Below are positions 15,954 to 25,470 of a DNA stretch of 64,000 bases, piece by piece. Source of the DNA: UBA6107 sp964533735 (GTDB lineage: Bacteria; Chloroflexota; Anaerolineae; Anaerolineales; Anaerolineaceae). The position numbers and the translations under genes are program-made. The notes below the pieces were generated by a model. It had not been told where the DNA came from. It saw only the letters and a list, made by a program, of their open reading frames with translations, and made no database searches. Positions within the stretch are counted from its first letter, which is position 1, and each line of letters begins with the position of its first letter. The stretch covers positions 124,001 to 188,000 of the forward strand of contig CAZHMD010000002.1 in assembly GCA_964533735.1 (NCBI GenBank), read 5' to 3'.

Positions 15954-16517
15954 ATGCGTGGAAAAACCAACCCCTTCCCTTCTTCTGAATTTGCCCTGCT
16001 AGGGTTGTTATTTAACGGACCTGCTCACGGTTATGAACTTCACAAGCACATCACCGATCAAAACGGGATCGGATTGATCTGGGGAGTGAAAATAGCCAAC
16101 CTGTATGCGCAGTTAGCCAAACTTGAAACCAAAGGGTGGATTGTTGGAAATGTAGAGCAGAAAGAAGACCGCCCGGCACGGACTCAATTCCACCTAACGG
16201 ACGAAGGAAAAAAGGCTTTCAATGCCTGGATGATTCGATTGGTGGCACATCCACGCGATTTCAGGCAGGAATTCATGCTGCGATATTATTTTCTTGTCCG
16301 ATTCAATCCGGAGCTTACGCAAGATCTATGTACCAGGCAACTGCAGGAATGCCGAAATTGGTTAATAAGTACACGTTCGAAACAGGGAAAAGAAGAGAAG
16401 GATTCATTCACGCGTTCTGTAATTGAGTTTCGATTAAGTCAAATCCAATCCATGGTGAACTGGATCGAGTGGTTGCTCGCCAATCCACCGACAATACAAC
16501 AAGGAGAAAAGCAATGA
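15954..16517 (+). CDS. PadR-family transcriptional regulator
   Basis: 187 residues. The N-terminal winged helix (FALLGLLFNGPAHGYELHKH, then KIANLYAQLAKLETKGWI and the Tyr/His-rich wing) and the C-terminal dimerisation helices fit subfamily 2 PadR. The ATG at 15954 is preferred to one 36 bases upstream because the latter lies in an AT-rich dyad (TTGAATATTCAA at 15928-15939) that may be the operator. The last four bases overlap the start of the binding-protein gene, so it probably controls the ABC importer that follows. Confidence 0.9.
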   Translation: MRGKTNPFPSSEFALLGLLFNGPAHGYELHKHITDQNGIGLIWGVKIANLYAQLAKLETKGWIVGNVEQKEDRPARTQFHLTDEGKKAFNAWMIRLVAHPRDFRQEFMLRYYFLVRFNPELTQDLCTRQLQECRNWLISTRSKQGKEEKDSFTRSVIEFRLSQIQSMVNWIEWLLANPPTIQQGEKQ

Positions 16518-17656
16518 AAAAGAATTGGCTCGTAATGTTCATTTCCATAATAATGGTTATTGGTGTACTGGCAGGCTGTGCAGTGCCCACTGCAGCCCCC
16601 ACTGCAGCTCCGATAGCCACCGAAGCTCCAACTGCGGAGCCCTCTGTTGCTCCAACTGCTGCACCTGTCATTGTGACCGATGCATTAAACCGGACAGTTG
16701 AATTCGCAGAGTTACCTCAGCGTATCGTCCTGGCTGGAAAAGCCACCACCATGCTCATTGATGCCTTTTATATGTTCCCGGAAGCGCTTGACAAAGTGGT
16801 CAGTTTCGAAAACCGCAGCCAAACTGCTAATAATTTCATCAAAACCGCATTCCCTGTAACCGAGTCAATAACCTTGATCGAAAAGAATGCAGCCGCAGAA
16901 CAGATCGCTCCATTAACCCCCGATCTGGTAGTGATGAAGACATATATGAAGGATTCCCTGGGAGATTCCCTTGAAGCCATTGGCATTCCGGTGATCTACC
17001 TGGACCTGGAAACCCCCGATAAGTTTTATGCTGACTTGCGCACAATCGGTAAGGTGCTGGGCAACCCGGAGCGGGCAGAGGAACTGGTATCCCTTTACCA
17101 GACAACTGACGAATCAGTGAAGAATGCCGTTTCAAGTATCGCTGAAAGCGAAAAACCGAGCGTGCTTCTCCTGCAGTATTCAAAGGATGGCGATAACATC
17201 GCCTTTGAAGTACCACCCGCAGAATGGCTGCAGACCATTATCGTTGAAAATGCCGGCGGTAACCCTATTTGGAAAGAAACAACCACCGATGGCGGTTGGA
17301 CAGTGGTCACTCTGGAACAGATAGCGGTGTGGAATCCCGATATCATCTTCATCGTGGACTACAGTAGCGGCGCAGTGGAAGTGGTCAAATCCCTAAAGGC
17401 TGACACCAACTGGACTTCCCTGGATGCAATCAGGAATAACCAGATCTATGCCTTCCCCGTTGATTTCTTCAGTTGGGATCAGCCCGACCCACGATGGATC
17501 CTGGGAGAGGTGTGGCTGGCAACCAAGATACACCCCGCGCAGTTTACCTCTGTCAACATCAATGATGAATTCACCAACTTTTATAAAACCTATTACGGAT
17601 TGGACGACGCCACAATAACTGAAAAAATTCTGCCGTTATTAACCGGCGATTTATAA
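16514..17656 (+). CDS. Iron-complex/cobalamin-type substrate-binding lipoprotein
   Basis: 380 residues. A signal peptide with lipobox VLAGC (Cys about residue 22) is followed by an Ala/Pro/Thr-rich tether and a periplasmic-binding fold of the FecB/BtuF class, beginning VTDALNRTVEFAELPQRIVL and with the typical long connecting helix. It delivers a chelate (siderophore, haem or corrinoid) to the permease encoded next. The ATG at 16514 follows AAGGAG and overlaps the padR stop (ATGA). A strong hairpin terminator downstream suggests it is made in excess over the permease. Confidence 0.88.
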   Translation: MKKNWLVMFISIIMVIGVLAGCAVPTAAPTAAPIATEAPTAEPSVAPTAAPVIVTDALNRTVEFAELPQRIVLAGKATTMLIDAFYMFPEALDKVVSFENRSQTANNFIKTAFPVTESITLIEKNAAAEQIAPLTPDLVVMKTYMKDSLGDSLEAIGIPVIYLDLETPDKFYADLRTIGKVLGNPERAEELVSLYQTTDESVKNAVSSIAESEKPSVLLLQYSKDGDNIAFEVPPAEWLQTIIVENAGGNPIWKETTTDGGWTVVTLEQIAVWNPDIIFIVDYSSGAVEVVKSLKADTNWTSLDAIRNNQIYAFPVDFFSWDQPDPRWILGEVWLATKIHPAQFTSVNINDEFTNFYKTYYGLDDATITEKILPLLTGDL

Positions 17657-17663
17657 GAATACC

Positions 17664-17697
17664 AAAAGGGGTGGATGAGTCATCCACCCCTTTTTTT
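17664..17697 (+). terminator. Intra-operon terminator/attenuating hairpin
   Basis: AAAAGGGGTGGATG (17664-17677) pairs with CATCCACCCCTTTT (17681-17694), followed by more T residues, between the binding-protein gene and the permease gene. It would let the binding protein be expressed above the membrane parts. Confidence 0.88.
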
Positions 17698-17708
17698 GGG
17701 GATAGCCC

Positions 17709-18701
17709 GTGCAAAAACACAAAGCGCTTTACATTACAATCCTTATCCTCGCTCCGCTGCTCATTTTTGGTGTATCCCTCCTTATCGGACGATATCCCAA
17801 ACCTCTCTTTATGCCGCTTTCGGTCTTAATAAATGATGAATTAGCTCAAAAACTGGTCTTCAACCTGCGTCTACCAAGATTAATCATGGCGCTGGCATTG
17901 GGTATGTCGCTGTCAGCTGCGGGCGGGGTTATGCAAATGCTTTTCCGCAATCCTTTGGTGGAGCCCGGGTTTCTTGGCGTATCACAAGGTGCGGGTTTCG
18001 GAGCAGCGTTTAGCATACTCTTTCTCGGAAGCGCACCGCTGATGATCGAATCAAGCGCCGCGGTTTTTGGGATCATAGGATTGGCATTGTCCTACTTCAT
18101 CGCCCGACGCATCCGCTATGGCGGATGGGTGCTGCGTCTCGTCCTGGCAGGAATCGCCATTTCTGCGCTTTTCTCAGCCGGTTTGGGTGTACTGAAATAC
18201 CTGGCAGACCCCCTGGCGCAACTCCCCGAAATCGTATTCTGGCTGCTGGGCGGCTTATGGTCAGTTACATGGGGAGACCTTGTGTACGTGCTCCCGGTAG
18301 TGGTGATAGGTCTGACCATCATCATTCTCATGCGCTGGCGTCTGAACCTGCTCGCACTAGGTGACGAGACCGCTGCCACATTGGGTGTTTCAGTTAAGAA
18401 GGAACGGCTGTTGTTACTTACAGCCGCAGTTTTGATCACGGCTGTGGTTATTTCTGTCAGTGGGTTAATTGGCTGGATCGGGTTGATCATCCCCCATATC
18501 GCCAGGCGCATCACAGGAGCCAACGCCGCCAACTTCATTCCCGTCAGTATCTCCCTCGGCGGAATCTTTGCCATTATCTGTGACAATATCGCGCGCACGC
18601 TGACCGCTGGTGAGATTCCATTGGGAATTCTCACGTCGTTGATTGGTGCGGTCGTCTTCCTAGTATTGATGATGCGCCCAAGCCTGAGGTATCTGAAATG
18701 A
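17709..18701 (+). CDS. FecCD/BtuC-type ABC permease
   Basis: 330 residues, about ten hydrophobic helices, full length for the FecCD family. Typical blocks are RLPRLIMALALGMSLSAAGG, the NPLVEPGFLGVSQGAGFGA loop and GLIGWIGLIIPHIARRI, which contacts the ATPase. It starts with GTG at 17709 just after the terminator, with GGGGA upstream. It overlaps the ATPase gene by four bases. A dimer of this protein forms the transmembrane channel of the importer. Confidence 0.93.
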   Translation: MQKHKALYITILILAPLLIFGVSLLIGRYPKPLFMPLSVLINDELAQKLVFNLRLPRLIMALALGMSLSAAGGVMQMLFRNPLVEPGFLGVSQGAGFGAAFSILFLGSAPLMIESSAAVFGIIGLALSYFIARRIRYGGWVLRLVLAGIAISALFSAGLGVLKYLADPLAQLPEIVFWLLGGLWSVTWGDLVYVLPVVVIGLTIIILMRWRLNLLALGDETAATLGVSVKKERLLLLTAAVLITAVVISVSGLIGWIGLIIPHIARRITGANAANFIPVSISLGGIFAIICDNIARTLTAGEIPLGILTSLIGAVVFLVLMMRPSLRYLK

Positions 18702-19486
18702 GCAGCGGAATTCTCACCATTGATTCACTGAGTTATCGCTATGACCCTACCCAGCCGATTGTGGTCAAGGACGTGTCCTTTACGATCTCAACCGGAACTG
18801 TAACCGCTATCCTGGGCCCCAATGGTGCCGGTAAATCCACTCTCATGAATCTTCTACTGGGACTTCAGAAACCTGAATCCGGGAGTATTCACCTGGAAGA
18901 TTTACCTTTAAACAAATATTCTCGCCGCGAGCTCAGCCAATGGATGGGGCTTGTACCTCAATCAGAATACATCCCGTTTGAGTATTCGGTATTGGAGTTT
19001 GTACTGTTAGGCCGCGCGCCGTACCTCGGTCCGCTAGATTTGCCGGGAGAAAAGGATGTTGAAATTGCCAAAGGTGCGCTCGAACAGGTTGGCATTTCTC
19101 ACCTGAAAAACCGTCCCATTCCAGCGCTGAGCGGGGGGGAACTACAACTTGTATTAATCGCTCGCGCTCTCGCCCAACAACCCAGGATTCTTTTGCTGGA
19201 TGAACCAACTTCACATCTGGACCTCGCCAACCGCAACACAATATTGCGGATTCTAGGACAGCTTAGAACCTCAGGAGTTACGGTGATCTTCACCACCCAC
19301 GACCCCGAAGCTGCCTCACTCATCGCTGACCATCTCGTTTTAATGCGCACCAGCCAGGTGGTTTTCACTGGCGATATGGCATCCACTTTCACCACCGAGA
19401 AGCTAACCCATACTTATGGAATCCCCGTTGAAGTGATCGAACTCGAAGGTGTTCGCCTAGTGAAATCGCTCGAAAGGCTGCAGTGA
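18698..19486 (+). CDS. FecE/BtuD-type ABC ATPase
   Basis: 262 residues with Walker A GPNGAGKST, the Q loop, signature LSGGELQLV (the usual LSGGE with L for R), Walker B ILLLDEPTSHLD and the switch His in TTHDPE. It powers the FecCD-type permease encoded immediately upstream (overlap of four bases) and itself overlaps the NTPase gene downstream by four bases, so all three are translationally linked. Confidence 0.93.
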   Translation: MSSGILTIDSLSYRYDPTQPIVVKDVSFTISTGTVTAILGPNGAGKSTLMNLLLGLQKPESGSIHLEDLPLNKYSRRELSQWMGLVPQSEYIPFEYSVLEFVLLGRAPYLGPLDLPGEKDVEIAKGALEQVGISHLKNRPIPALSGGELQLVLIARALAQQPRILLLDEPTSHLDLANRNTILRILGQLRTSGVTVIFTTHDPEAASLIADHLVLMRTSQVVFTGDMASTFTTEKLTHTYGIPVEVIELEGVRLVKSLERLQ

Positions 19487-20061
19487 ACAACCGTTCTCCA
19501 AAAATCTGGTTAATCACCGGCCTTCGAGAAACTGGCAAGACCCGGTTTTGTTCTCACCTTATCGAGAAAGCCAGGAAAGAACGTGTGGATGTCTCAGGTT
19601 TACTTTCACCACCTGTTTATGTTGATGGTGTTAAAACTGGCATTGAAGTCGAGGATTTACGCAGCGGCAAACGCAGGATCCTGGCACGTAATCGTCAGGA
19701 TGATCTCGCTAATATTCAAACCAGGCGCTGGTCGTTCGATTCAGAAGTCCTGACTTGGGGGAACAATCTCCTGGCAAAAGCCATTCCTTGTGGCCTTCTG
19801 ATGGTGGATGAGCTGGGTTTATTGGAGTTCGAGCGCGGCGAAGGGTGGCAGAACGGCTTATCTGCGATCCATTCAGGTAAATTCAAGCTGGCAGTTGTCG
19901 TAATCAGACCTGAGTTAATAGATAAAGCGCTGGCTGAATTTAAAAATGCCTGGGTGCTGGAAGTACCGCCTCAACTTGATGCGATGCATGAGCAGGTTAT
20001 GATTGATAGAATACTCATAGACATCCTTCCCCCAATGCCCACCAATAAATCCGTTTATTAG
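19483..20061 (+). CDS. P-loop NTPase (THEP1/DUF265-like)
   Basis: 192 residues. Walker A is GLRETGKT near the N-terminus and a Walker B-like strand is LLMVDELGLLEF, close to the nucleoside-triphosphatase THEP1 group and to the nucleotide-binding part of molybdopterin-guanine or nickel-insertion GTPases. It starts with GTG inside the stop of the ABC ATPase gene (GTGA overlap), so it belongs to the importer operon. Such a partner could process or signal the imported cofactor, but no function is shown by the sequence. Confidence 0.75.
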   Translation: MNNRSPKIWLITGLRETGKTRFCSHLIEKARKERVDVSGLLSPPVYVDGVKTGIEVEDLRSGKRRILARNRQDDLANIQTRRWSFDSEVLTWGNNLLAKAIPCGLLMVDELGLLEFERGEGWQNGLSAIHSGKFKLAVVVIRPELIDKALAEFKNAWVLEVPPQLDAMHEQVMIDRILIDILPPMPTNKSVY

Positions 20062-20110
20062 TCCCAAGTATTCACAATTGAGATAAAATCAACCTATTCA
20101 TCGAGGGAAA

Positions 20111-20947
20111 ATGGGGTTTTTTCAATTATTTAAGAAATCGAGATCAACAATCGGGTTGGCGTTAAGTGGTGGGGCAACCTATGGAGCTGCCCATATCGGA
20201 ATACTCCAGGTGCTCGAAGGTGCAGGTATCCGACCGGATTTTGTAGCTGGTACCAGCGCAGGAGCACTCATTGGTGCGGCATATTGCGCTGGTGTGCCAC
20301 TTGAAGATATTGAACGGCTCTTCCTATCCGTTGAATGGCCAAATCTCCTTAAGCTTTCTCTTAAGCCAAAGCTGTCGATCTTTAATACCCAGCCCATGGA
20401 AGCCTTCCTAAAAGCCAAGATTGGTGATTGTTCCTTTTCCGATCTAAAAATCCCTCTTGCAGTTATTGCCTGTGATATTACCACTGGTGAAAGGATTGTA
20501 TTGGACAAAGGTTCTATAGCGCAGGCTATCCGGGCTAGTTCAGCAATCCCCGCACTCTTTTCTCCAGTGGAAATCAATGGACGCTTATTGGTGGATGGCG
20601 GAATTGTTGACGACTTACCAGTTGAACAGGTTGTGTCCATGGGAGCAAAGTTCGTAATCGCATGCGATGTGTCCAACCGGGGAAAGGTGGGAGCAATGCC
20701 TGAAAACCCGATCGAAGTCCTCCTCTCTGCCATTTTCATCATGCAATCACGCAGTGCTTTTTATAATATTGATAGGAGTGATTGTTATATTCGCCCGGAT
20801 ATTTCGACGTATTCCTCCTGGGGATTTAAAGATTCCATAAAAGTCCTGGAAGCAGGTAGGGCGGCGGCTGAAGACGTCTTGCCAGAATTAAAGAAAAAAC
20901 TGAAAAACAGTTTGAGGTTTTCTGCGAAAGAATTTCTCAACCAATAA
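20111..20947 (+). CDS. Patatin-like phospholipase (RssA-type)
   Basis: 278 residues. The oxyanion-hole block SGGATYGAAHIGIL, the nucleophile motif GTSAG and the catalytic Asp in VDGGIVDDLP are all present, so it should be an active serine lipid acylhydrolase. It has no signal peptide. The 49-base gap from the NTPase gene holds an AATTGAG and TAAAAT that may be a weak promoter. The MFS gene follows 23 bases later in the same direction. Confidence 0.9.
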   Translation: MGFFQLFKKSRSTIGLALSGGATYGAAHIGILQVLEGAGIRPDFVAGTSAGALIGAAYCAGVPLEDIERLFLSVEWPNLLKLSLKPKLSIFNTQPMEAFLKAKIGDCSFSDLKIPLAVIACDITTGERIVLDKGSIAQAIRASSAIPALFSPVEINGRLLVDGGIVDDLPVEQVVSMGAKFVIACDVSNRGKVGAMPENPIEVLLSAIFIMQSRSAFYNIDRSDCYIRPDISTYSSWGFKDSIKVLEAGRAAAEDVLPELKKKLKNSLRFSAKEFLNQ

Positions 20948-20970
20948 CTCACTTCACAATCAGAAAAACC

Positions 20971-22215
20971 ATGGCTGATCACAATCCAGAGAATGCGCCC
21001 GTTAGCTTGAAACAGTTATATATAAAAACGAAAGACTTCTTTAGTCTTAAGAAAAGTCTCGTTGCAGTTCTTGCCATGATCGTTCTCATCGGAATGGGTG
21101 AGTGGATGGCGGACCGCTTCCTTCCGATTTACATCGAAAAATTGGGCGGCAGCCTGGTGGCGATCGGAGTATTAAGTGGGATGAAGAACTTGCTGGGGGC
21201 GGTGTATTCCTTCCCGGCTGGTTACCTGAGCGAACGCATCGGATACAAAAAAGCCCTGTTGATATTTAATTTGATAGCTCTTGTGGGCTATGCCATCGTA
21301 ATTCTTATCCAATCCTGGGTGGCGGTGCTCATAGGAGCGGTTTTCTTCATGGCATGGTCATCTGTGTCTCTGCCGGCTTCAATGAGTCTTGTATCCGCTG
21401 TAATGCCAAGGAACAAACGTACCATGGGAGTTACATTACTTTCGATCACAAAACGGCTCCCCAAAGCATTGGGTCCTGTGATCGGTGGATTGTTGATCGG
21501 GTTATATGGTCAAACGCAGGGAATCCGTTATGCCTTCATGGTGGCCTTCGTTTTGGGGGTGATCGCCATTTTTGTTCAGCAGAAACTGATCAAAGAGGAA
21601 CCTCGCCGTGCTCTGGATAGCGGCATGAAAAACCCACTCTCAATGTTCAAACTCATTTCCCCGGAATTACGGAATCTGCTCATTTCAGATACCATCATTC
21701 GATTTTGCGAGCAAATCCCAGATATGCTGGTTGTCCTTTGGGTGGTGAATATAAATCACATCAGCGAAGTGAGGTTCGGTTGGTTGTCTGCTATTGAAAT
21801 GGTCGCGGCTGTTTTATGCTACCTTCCAGTCGCATACCTGGCAGACAAAACTACCAAAAAACCGTTCGTTTTGATGACCTTCGTTTTCTTCACACTATTT
21901 CCTCTTGTGCTGCTCTTTTCACATAATTTCCCCATGCTGGTACTTGCCTTTATCATCCGCGGACTCAAGGAATTCGGTGAGCCCACACGCAAGGCACTCA
22001 TCATGGATCTTGCTCCTGAAGACAAAAAAGCGGCGGTTTTTGGGGTTTATTACCTTATCCGGGATGTCATCGTCAGCGTGGGGGCGTTCGGCGGTGCGTT
22101 TCTCTGGTTGATCAAACCGGAGGTGAATCTATTGGTGGCATTCGGGTTCGGGGTCATAGGCACCCTCTTCTTCGCAGTCTTCGGCAAGGATTTAAAGAAA
22201 GAAGATGCCTCTTAA
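20971..22215 (+). CDS. MFS transporter
   Basis: 414 residues, twelve hydrophobic helices with a cytoplasmic N-terminal tail of about 30 residues. The MFS motif after helix 2 appears as GYLSERIGYKKAL, and helix 11-12 is regular. It resembles multidrug-type or unassigned transporters; the substrate cannot be read from sequence. It overlaps no other gene and is convergent with the radical SAM gene, 15 bases from its stop. Confidence 0.88.
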   Translation: MADHNPENAPVSLKQLYIKTKDFFSLKKSLVAVLAMIVLIGMGEWMADRFLPIYIEKLGGSLVAIGVLSGMKNLLGAVYSFPAGYLSERIGYKKALLIFNLIALVGYAIVILIQSWVAVLIGAVFFMAWSSVSLPASMSLVSAVMPRNKRTMGVTLLSITKRLPKALGPVIGGLLIGLYGQTQGIRYAFMVAFVLGVIAIFVQQKLIKEEPRRALDSGMKNPLSMFKLISPELRNLLISDTIIRFCEQIPDMLVVLWVVNINHISEVRFGWLSAIEMVAAVLCYLPVAYLADKTTKKPFVLMTFVFFTLFPLVLLFSHNFPMLVLAFIIRGLKEFGEPTRKALIMDLAPEDKKAAVFGVYYLIRDVIVSVGAFGGAFLWLIKPEVNLLVAFGFGVIGTLFFAVFGKDLKKEDAS

Positions 22216-22230
22216 CCCGTTTAATAAATA

Positions 22231-23712
22231 TCAGGTCTGGAACATTCCCTCATTTATACGACGAAAATGATAGCCATAGATGGCAAACGTGATCGCGAGC
22301 GCGAACTTCTTTGGATATCGCGTGATTGTCCAGAAGAACAGCTTCCAGTATTCCCGCCGTTCTCGACCCGCAATACCCAATTTCCACACCGAAGTGAAAA
22401 ATGCCCCAATTTCTTCAACTTGGATGGTAACAGGAGCCTGGGCTGGATTGTACACAGATAGAAAAGTTTTCACTCTTTGATAAAAGAATTTTGGCTCATA
22501 GAGTCCCTTGATTAATCGTTTATACCCAGCATTTAATGCTTCAATACCCATTTTTGGAAGGATATTGGTAGAACCATCTGCGTTATCCCCGGTCATCTCG
22601 TGCAGGATCCTGCCTTCGTCTGCCATGCGTTTGTAGAGTTTCGTTCCATAGGGTGCCTGCAGCATTCCTACCATAGCCGTTACGATACCAGTCTTTTGGA
22701 TGAAATCCACCTGCTGGCGGAAGATACTGGCTCTATCACTATCAAATCCAACAATGAAACCACCCATCACCTGTAAACCATTCCGCTGGAGAATATTCAC
22801 ACTTTCCACCATGTCTCGGTGTAGATTCTGAGCTTTATGACACTCTTCCAGGCTTGCGTCATCGGGTGTTTCAATGCCCACAAAAATAGACTTAAAACCT
22901 GATGCCGTCATCATCTCAATCAACTTCTGATCGTCTGCAAGATTGATTGACGCCTCAGTGATGAATCTCACATCCGGATTATTTTTCCGCCACTCAATGA
23001 TCGCTGGCAGGATTTCCTCTTTCAATTGGCGGTTATTTCCAATAAAATTGTCATCAACAAAGAACACATCCCTCGACCAACCCAGCTCCGACATCTTGTT
23101 CAACTCGGCAATAATCTGACCAGCAGACTTGGTTCGCGGCCGGTGTCCCAACATCGCGGTGATATTACAAAAATCGCAGTTAAACGGGCAGCCGCGTGAA
23201 TATTGGATGGACAAAGAATCATAATGCTTGTGTTTTACCAGTTCCCAGAGAGGCAGCGGAGATTGAGTCAAGTCAGCATACTCCGTCGTTGAATAAACCC
23301 GCTTAAGCTTTCCCGCCTGAAAGTCCCGCAGGAACTCAGGAAGGGTGATCTCGCCTTCATTTAGCACAAAATGATCGACCTCAGGGAATTTCTCCCATTC
23401 CCCCAGGAAGATTGGTCCGCCAGCCACCACAAGTTTTCCTGCAGTTTTACAACGGTGAATTACTTCATGAGTGGAACTGCGTTGAACAACCATCGCAGAC
23501 ACAAAAACAATTTCAGCCCATTGGATATCTGCATCTCGCAGGGTCTCTACATTCATATCAACCAGACGCTTCTTCCATTCTTTAGGGAGGAGCGCAGCCA
23601 CTGTAATCAATCCCAATGGCGGAGTGGATGCTTTTTTACGGACAAATCGGAGGGCGTGCTTAAAACTCCAGAAAGTGTCGGGGAAAACAGGATACACCAA
23701 TAAAATATTCAT
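22231..23712 (-). CDS. B12-binding-domain radical SAM enzyme
   Basis: 493 residues. The N-terminal 150 residues have the B12-binding fold of class B radical SAM proteins (PPLGLITVAALLP, FVSAMVVQRSST, VVAGGPIF). The 4Fe-4S motif is CPFNCDFC (about residue 175). The C-terminal 170 residues match the DUF4070-type extension. Relatives include HpnP-like hopanoid methylases and many uncharacterised cobalamin-dependent methyltransferases. A neighbouring cobalamin/iron-type importer would supply a cofactor, though the link is only positional. Confidence 0.88.
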   Translation of the reverse strand: MNILLVYPVFPDTFWSFKHALRFVRKKASTPPLGLITVAALLPKEWKKRLVDMNVETLRDADIQWAEIVFVSAMVVQRSSTHEVIHRCKTAGKLVVAGGPIFLGEWEKFPEVDHFVLNEGEITLPEFLRDFQAGKLKRVYSTTEYADLTQSPLPLWELVKHKHYDSLSIQYSRGCPFNCDFCNITAMLGHRPRTKSAGQIIAELNKMSELGWSRDVFFVDDNFIGNNRQLKEEILPAIIEWRKNNPDVRFITEASINLADDQKLIEMMTASGFKSIFVGIETPDDASLEECHKAQNLHRDMVESVNILQRNGLQVMGGFIVGFDSDRASIFRQQVDFIQKTGIVTAMVGMLQAPYGTKLYKRMADEGRILHEMTGDNADGSTNILPKMGIEALNAGYKRLIKGLYEPKFFYQRVKTFLSVYNPAQAPVTIQVEEIGAFFTSVWKLGIAGRERREYWKLFFWTITRYPKKFALAITFAIYGYHFRRINEGMFQT

Positions 23713-23873
23713 TGCTACCTCGCTTAATTTGTGTGTGATGAAAGTTTAGCAAGATAACAACTTAAAGGTCAGTGACTGTCGGCATACAAATTGTCCAGAG
23801 GTTTTTGAAATCTGACCTTTATTCAACCAAGAAGTCATAGTATGGCACTAATAAAGATGACTTTTTACACACA

Positions 23874-23903
23874 CAAAAACCCGCCTCTGAATTTGAGGCG
23901 GGT
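23874..23903 (-). terminator. Rho-independent terminator
   Basis: ACCCGCCTC (23879-23887) pairs with GAGGCGGGT (23895-23903) around a 7-base loop; on the minus strand TTTTTGTG follows. It ends the SdrD-B-like lipoprotein transcript. The rest of the 209-base gap up to the radical SAM start shows no other feature. Confidence 0.85.
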
Positions 23904-23921
23904 GATGTGGATCTGTGATGA

Positions 23922-25331
23922 TCAGTAAATAATGATCCAGAAGGGGAAGTTCGCCCCAGCAGAATCTCCCGGACCAAGATTGATATTCTGGCTTGACCCG
24001 CCGACAGATACGTATCCACCGGGTGGATTACCCGTGACAGCAACACAATAACTGCCTGCTGATAAACCCCCAAAGTAATACTTACCATCAGATCCTGTGG
24101 TTTTGGTACCCAAATTTTCACCGCCGGATCCGCAAGAACCTCTGTTTAGTTGAATATTAGCACCTGCAAGCATGAATTCACCCGGTTGCATCAGCCGGTT
24201 GCCATTCCAATCATTCCAGGCATAGCCGCTGATGGATCCTGGGGGTGCCTGGGAAGTTGGGGAAGCGGTTGGCGTGGGTGTTGATGGAGAAGGACAAATA
24301 CCAGGCTCATATCCGCTTGATTCGAATCCCAGAGTCCAACGGCAGGTATTATCCACTTCCGCGAACGCTTTTAGCGGATAATACGGCACCTGATAGGTCA
24401 ACGGTGAGCCAGCTTCGGTTAAAGTGTAATGATCATTGTAGTCGAACATGGCAGGGTCAAACTCAGTTTTTGCCCAGGCTCCCCACACAAAAGATGAATC
24501 ATTATTGATGAGCGCGTACTTAAAGGCAATCTGAACGGTGCGCGGGTCAGCAGGAGAAATTCGTCCCCATGCGGCATCTGGGTCTGTACCTACACCTGAG
24601 TTAAATACCACTGCGTCATAACCATCACCTGTGTTTTTGCTATCAGCTTGGACAGGCATCCCCCCACCAACGTCTTTGTTGGTATCCTGCCAGACCTGGA
24701 CTCCTTCAACAGACCATTGTGTGGCCGGGTTCTGTACAAACACAAATACATCCCCCCGCCCATCACTGTTCAGGTCAAACTCAGCACCATAAGAACCGGG
24801 CAAGGTTCCACCCGGTTGGGTATCCTGAACGCGAATCGAAGTGTATACCCATGGTTCTCCACGATTTAACACCCCCTGAAGTATATCCAGATACGGGAAG
24901 TATTTTTCCATTTTGTCGGAATTGAATGGGCGCTCGTACAATCCTGCGCTAAAGTTCTCCCCAGCCATTGATTTTGCGGCGTTGGCATACGTCGAGGTGT
25001 TCGGATCGCTCATCCAGGATTCACGATATTGCGGCGGGTCACCCGGTGTGACCAGGTGGACAATTGCCACAGTTACTTCGGCAGTTGGCAAAGGCTCGCT
25101 TGTTGACTCCTGTGTGGCAAGAATTTCAAGTGTGGGAGTGGGTACTGCTGGTTGAGCCTGGTATGCAGCCACGGTCTGCTGCAAAGCCACGACGGTTTGT
25201 TGAACAGCTTCTGCTCCCGCACCACCATCGGGGGTCCCGGAAGACAACGGGAAGTTACAGGACACAAGCATGAATGCCATCACTAAAGCCAACCCAATGG
25301 ATTTCAACCAGGTCGATTGATACGCTTTCAT
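23922..25331 (-). CDS. Secreted lipoprotein with C-terminal SdrD B-like domain
   Basis: 469 residues. Signal peptide and lipobox (MAFMLVSCNF, Cys about 25), then a short heptad-like region (AVQQTVVALQQTVAAYQ) that may be a coiled coil, a Pro/Thr tether, a central beta-rich domain with Asp-rich loops (DLNSDGRGDVFVF), and after a second Pro/Thr/Ser linker an SdrD B-like Ig domain (GSISGYAWNDWNGNRLMQPG to the C-terminus). The ATG at 25331 follows CTAGGAGG; the longer frame to 25412 lacks such a site. It probably sits on the outer surface. It is divergent from a sortase-like gene, with direct repeats in the shared upstream region. Confidence 0.85.
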   Translation of the reverse strand: MKAYQSTWLKSIGLALVMAFMLVSCNFPLSSGTPDGGAGAEAVQQTVVALQQTVAAYQAQPAVPTPTLEILATQESTSEPLPTAEVTVAIVHLVTPGDPPQYRESWMSDPNTSTYANAAKSMAGENFSAGLYERPFNSDKMEKYFPYLDILQGVLNRGEPWVYTSIRVQDTQPGGTLPGSYGAEFDLNSDGRGDVFVFVQNPATQWSVEGVQVWQDTNKDVGGGMPVQADSKNTGDGYDAVVFNSGVGTDPDAAWGRISPADPRTVQIAFKYALINNDSSFVWGAWAKTEFDPAMFDYNDHYTLTEAGSPLTYQVPYYPLKAFAEVDNTCRWTLGFESSGYEPGICPSPSTPTPTASPTSQAPPGSISGYAWNDWNGNRLMQPGEFMLAGANIQLNRGSCGSGGENLGTKTTGSDGKYYFGGLSAGSYCVAVTGNPPGGYVSVGGSSQNINLGPGDSAGANFPFWIIIY

Positions 25332-25470
25332 TTTTCCTCCTAGCGTTAGAACCAAAAAGAAAAATCCCCCATTCCGTTTCATTATAAACAGTCCAGAATG
25401 GCAATTCAACACCCAATATTTTTAGATCATCAAAACGGCTTACAGGTTTGTTAGATGGTCATTGTAACCA

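Noticed and set aside
18116..18634. Antisense open frame of 172 codons opposite the FecCD permease
   Set aside because: Composition (Ser/Thr/Pro/Arg-rich) is that of the complement of a hydrophobic coding sequence; no start signal.
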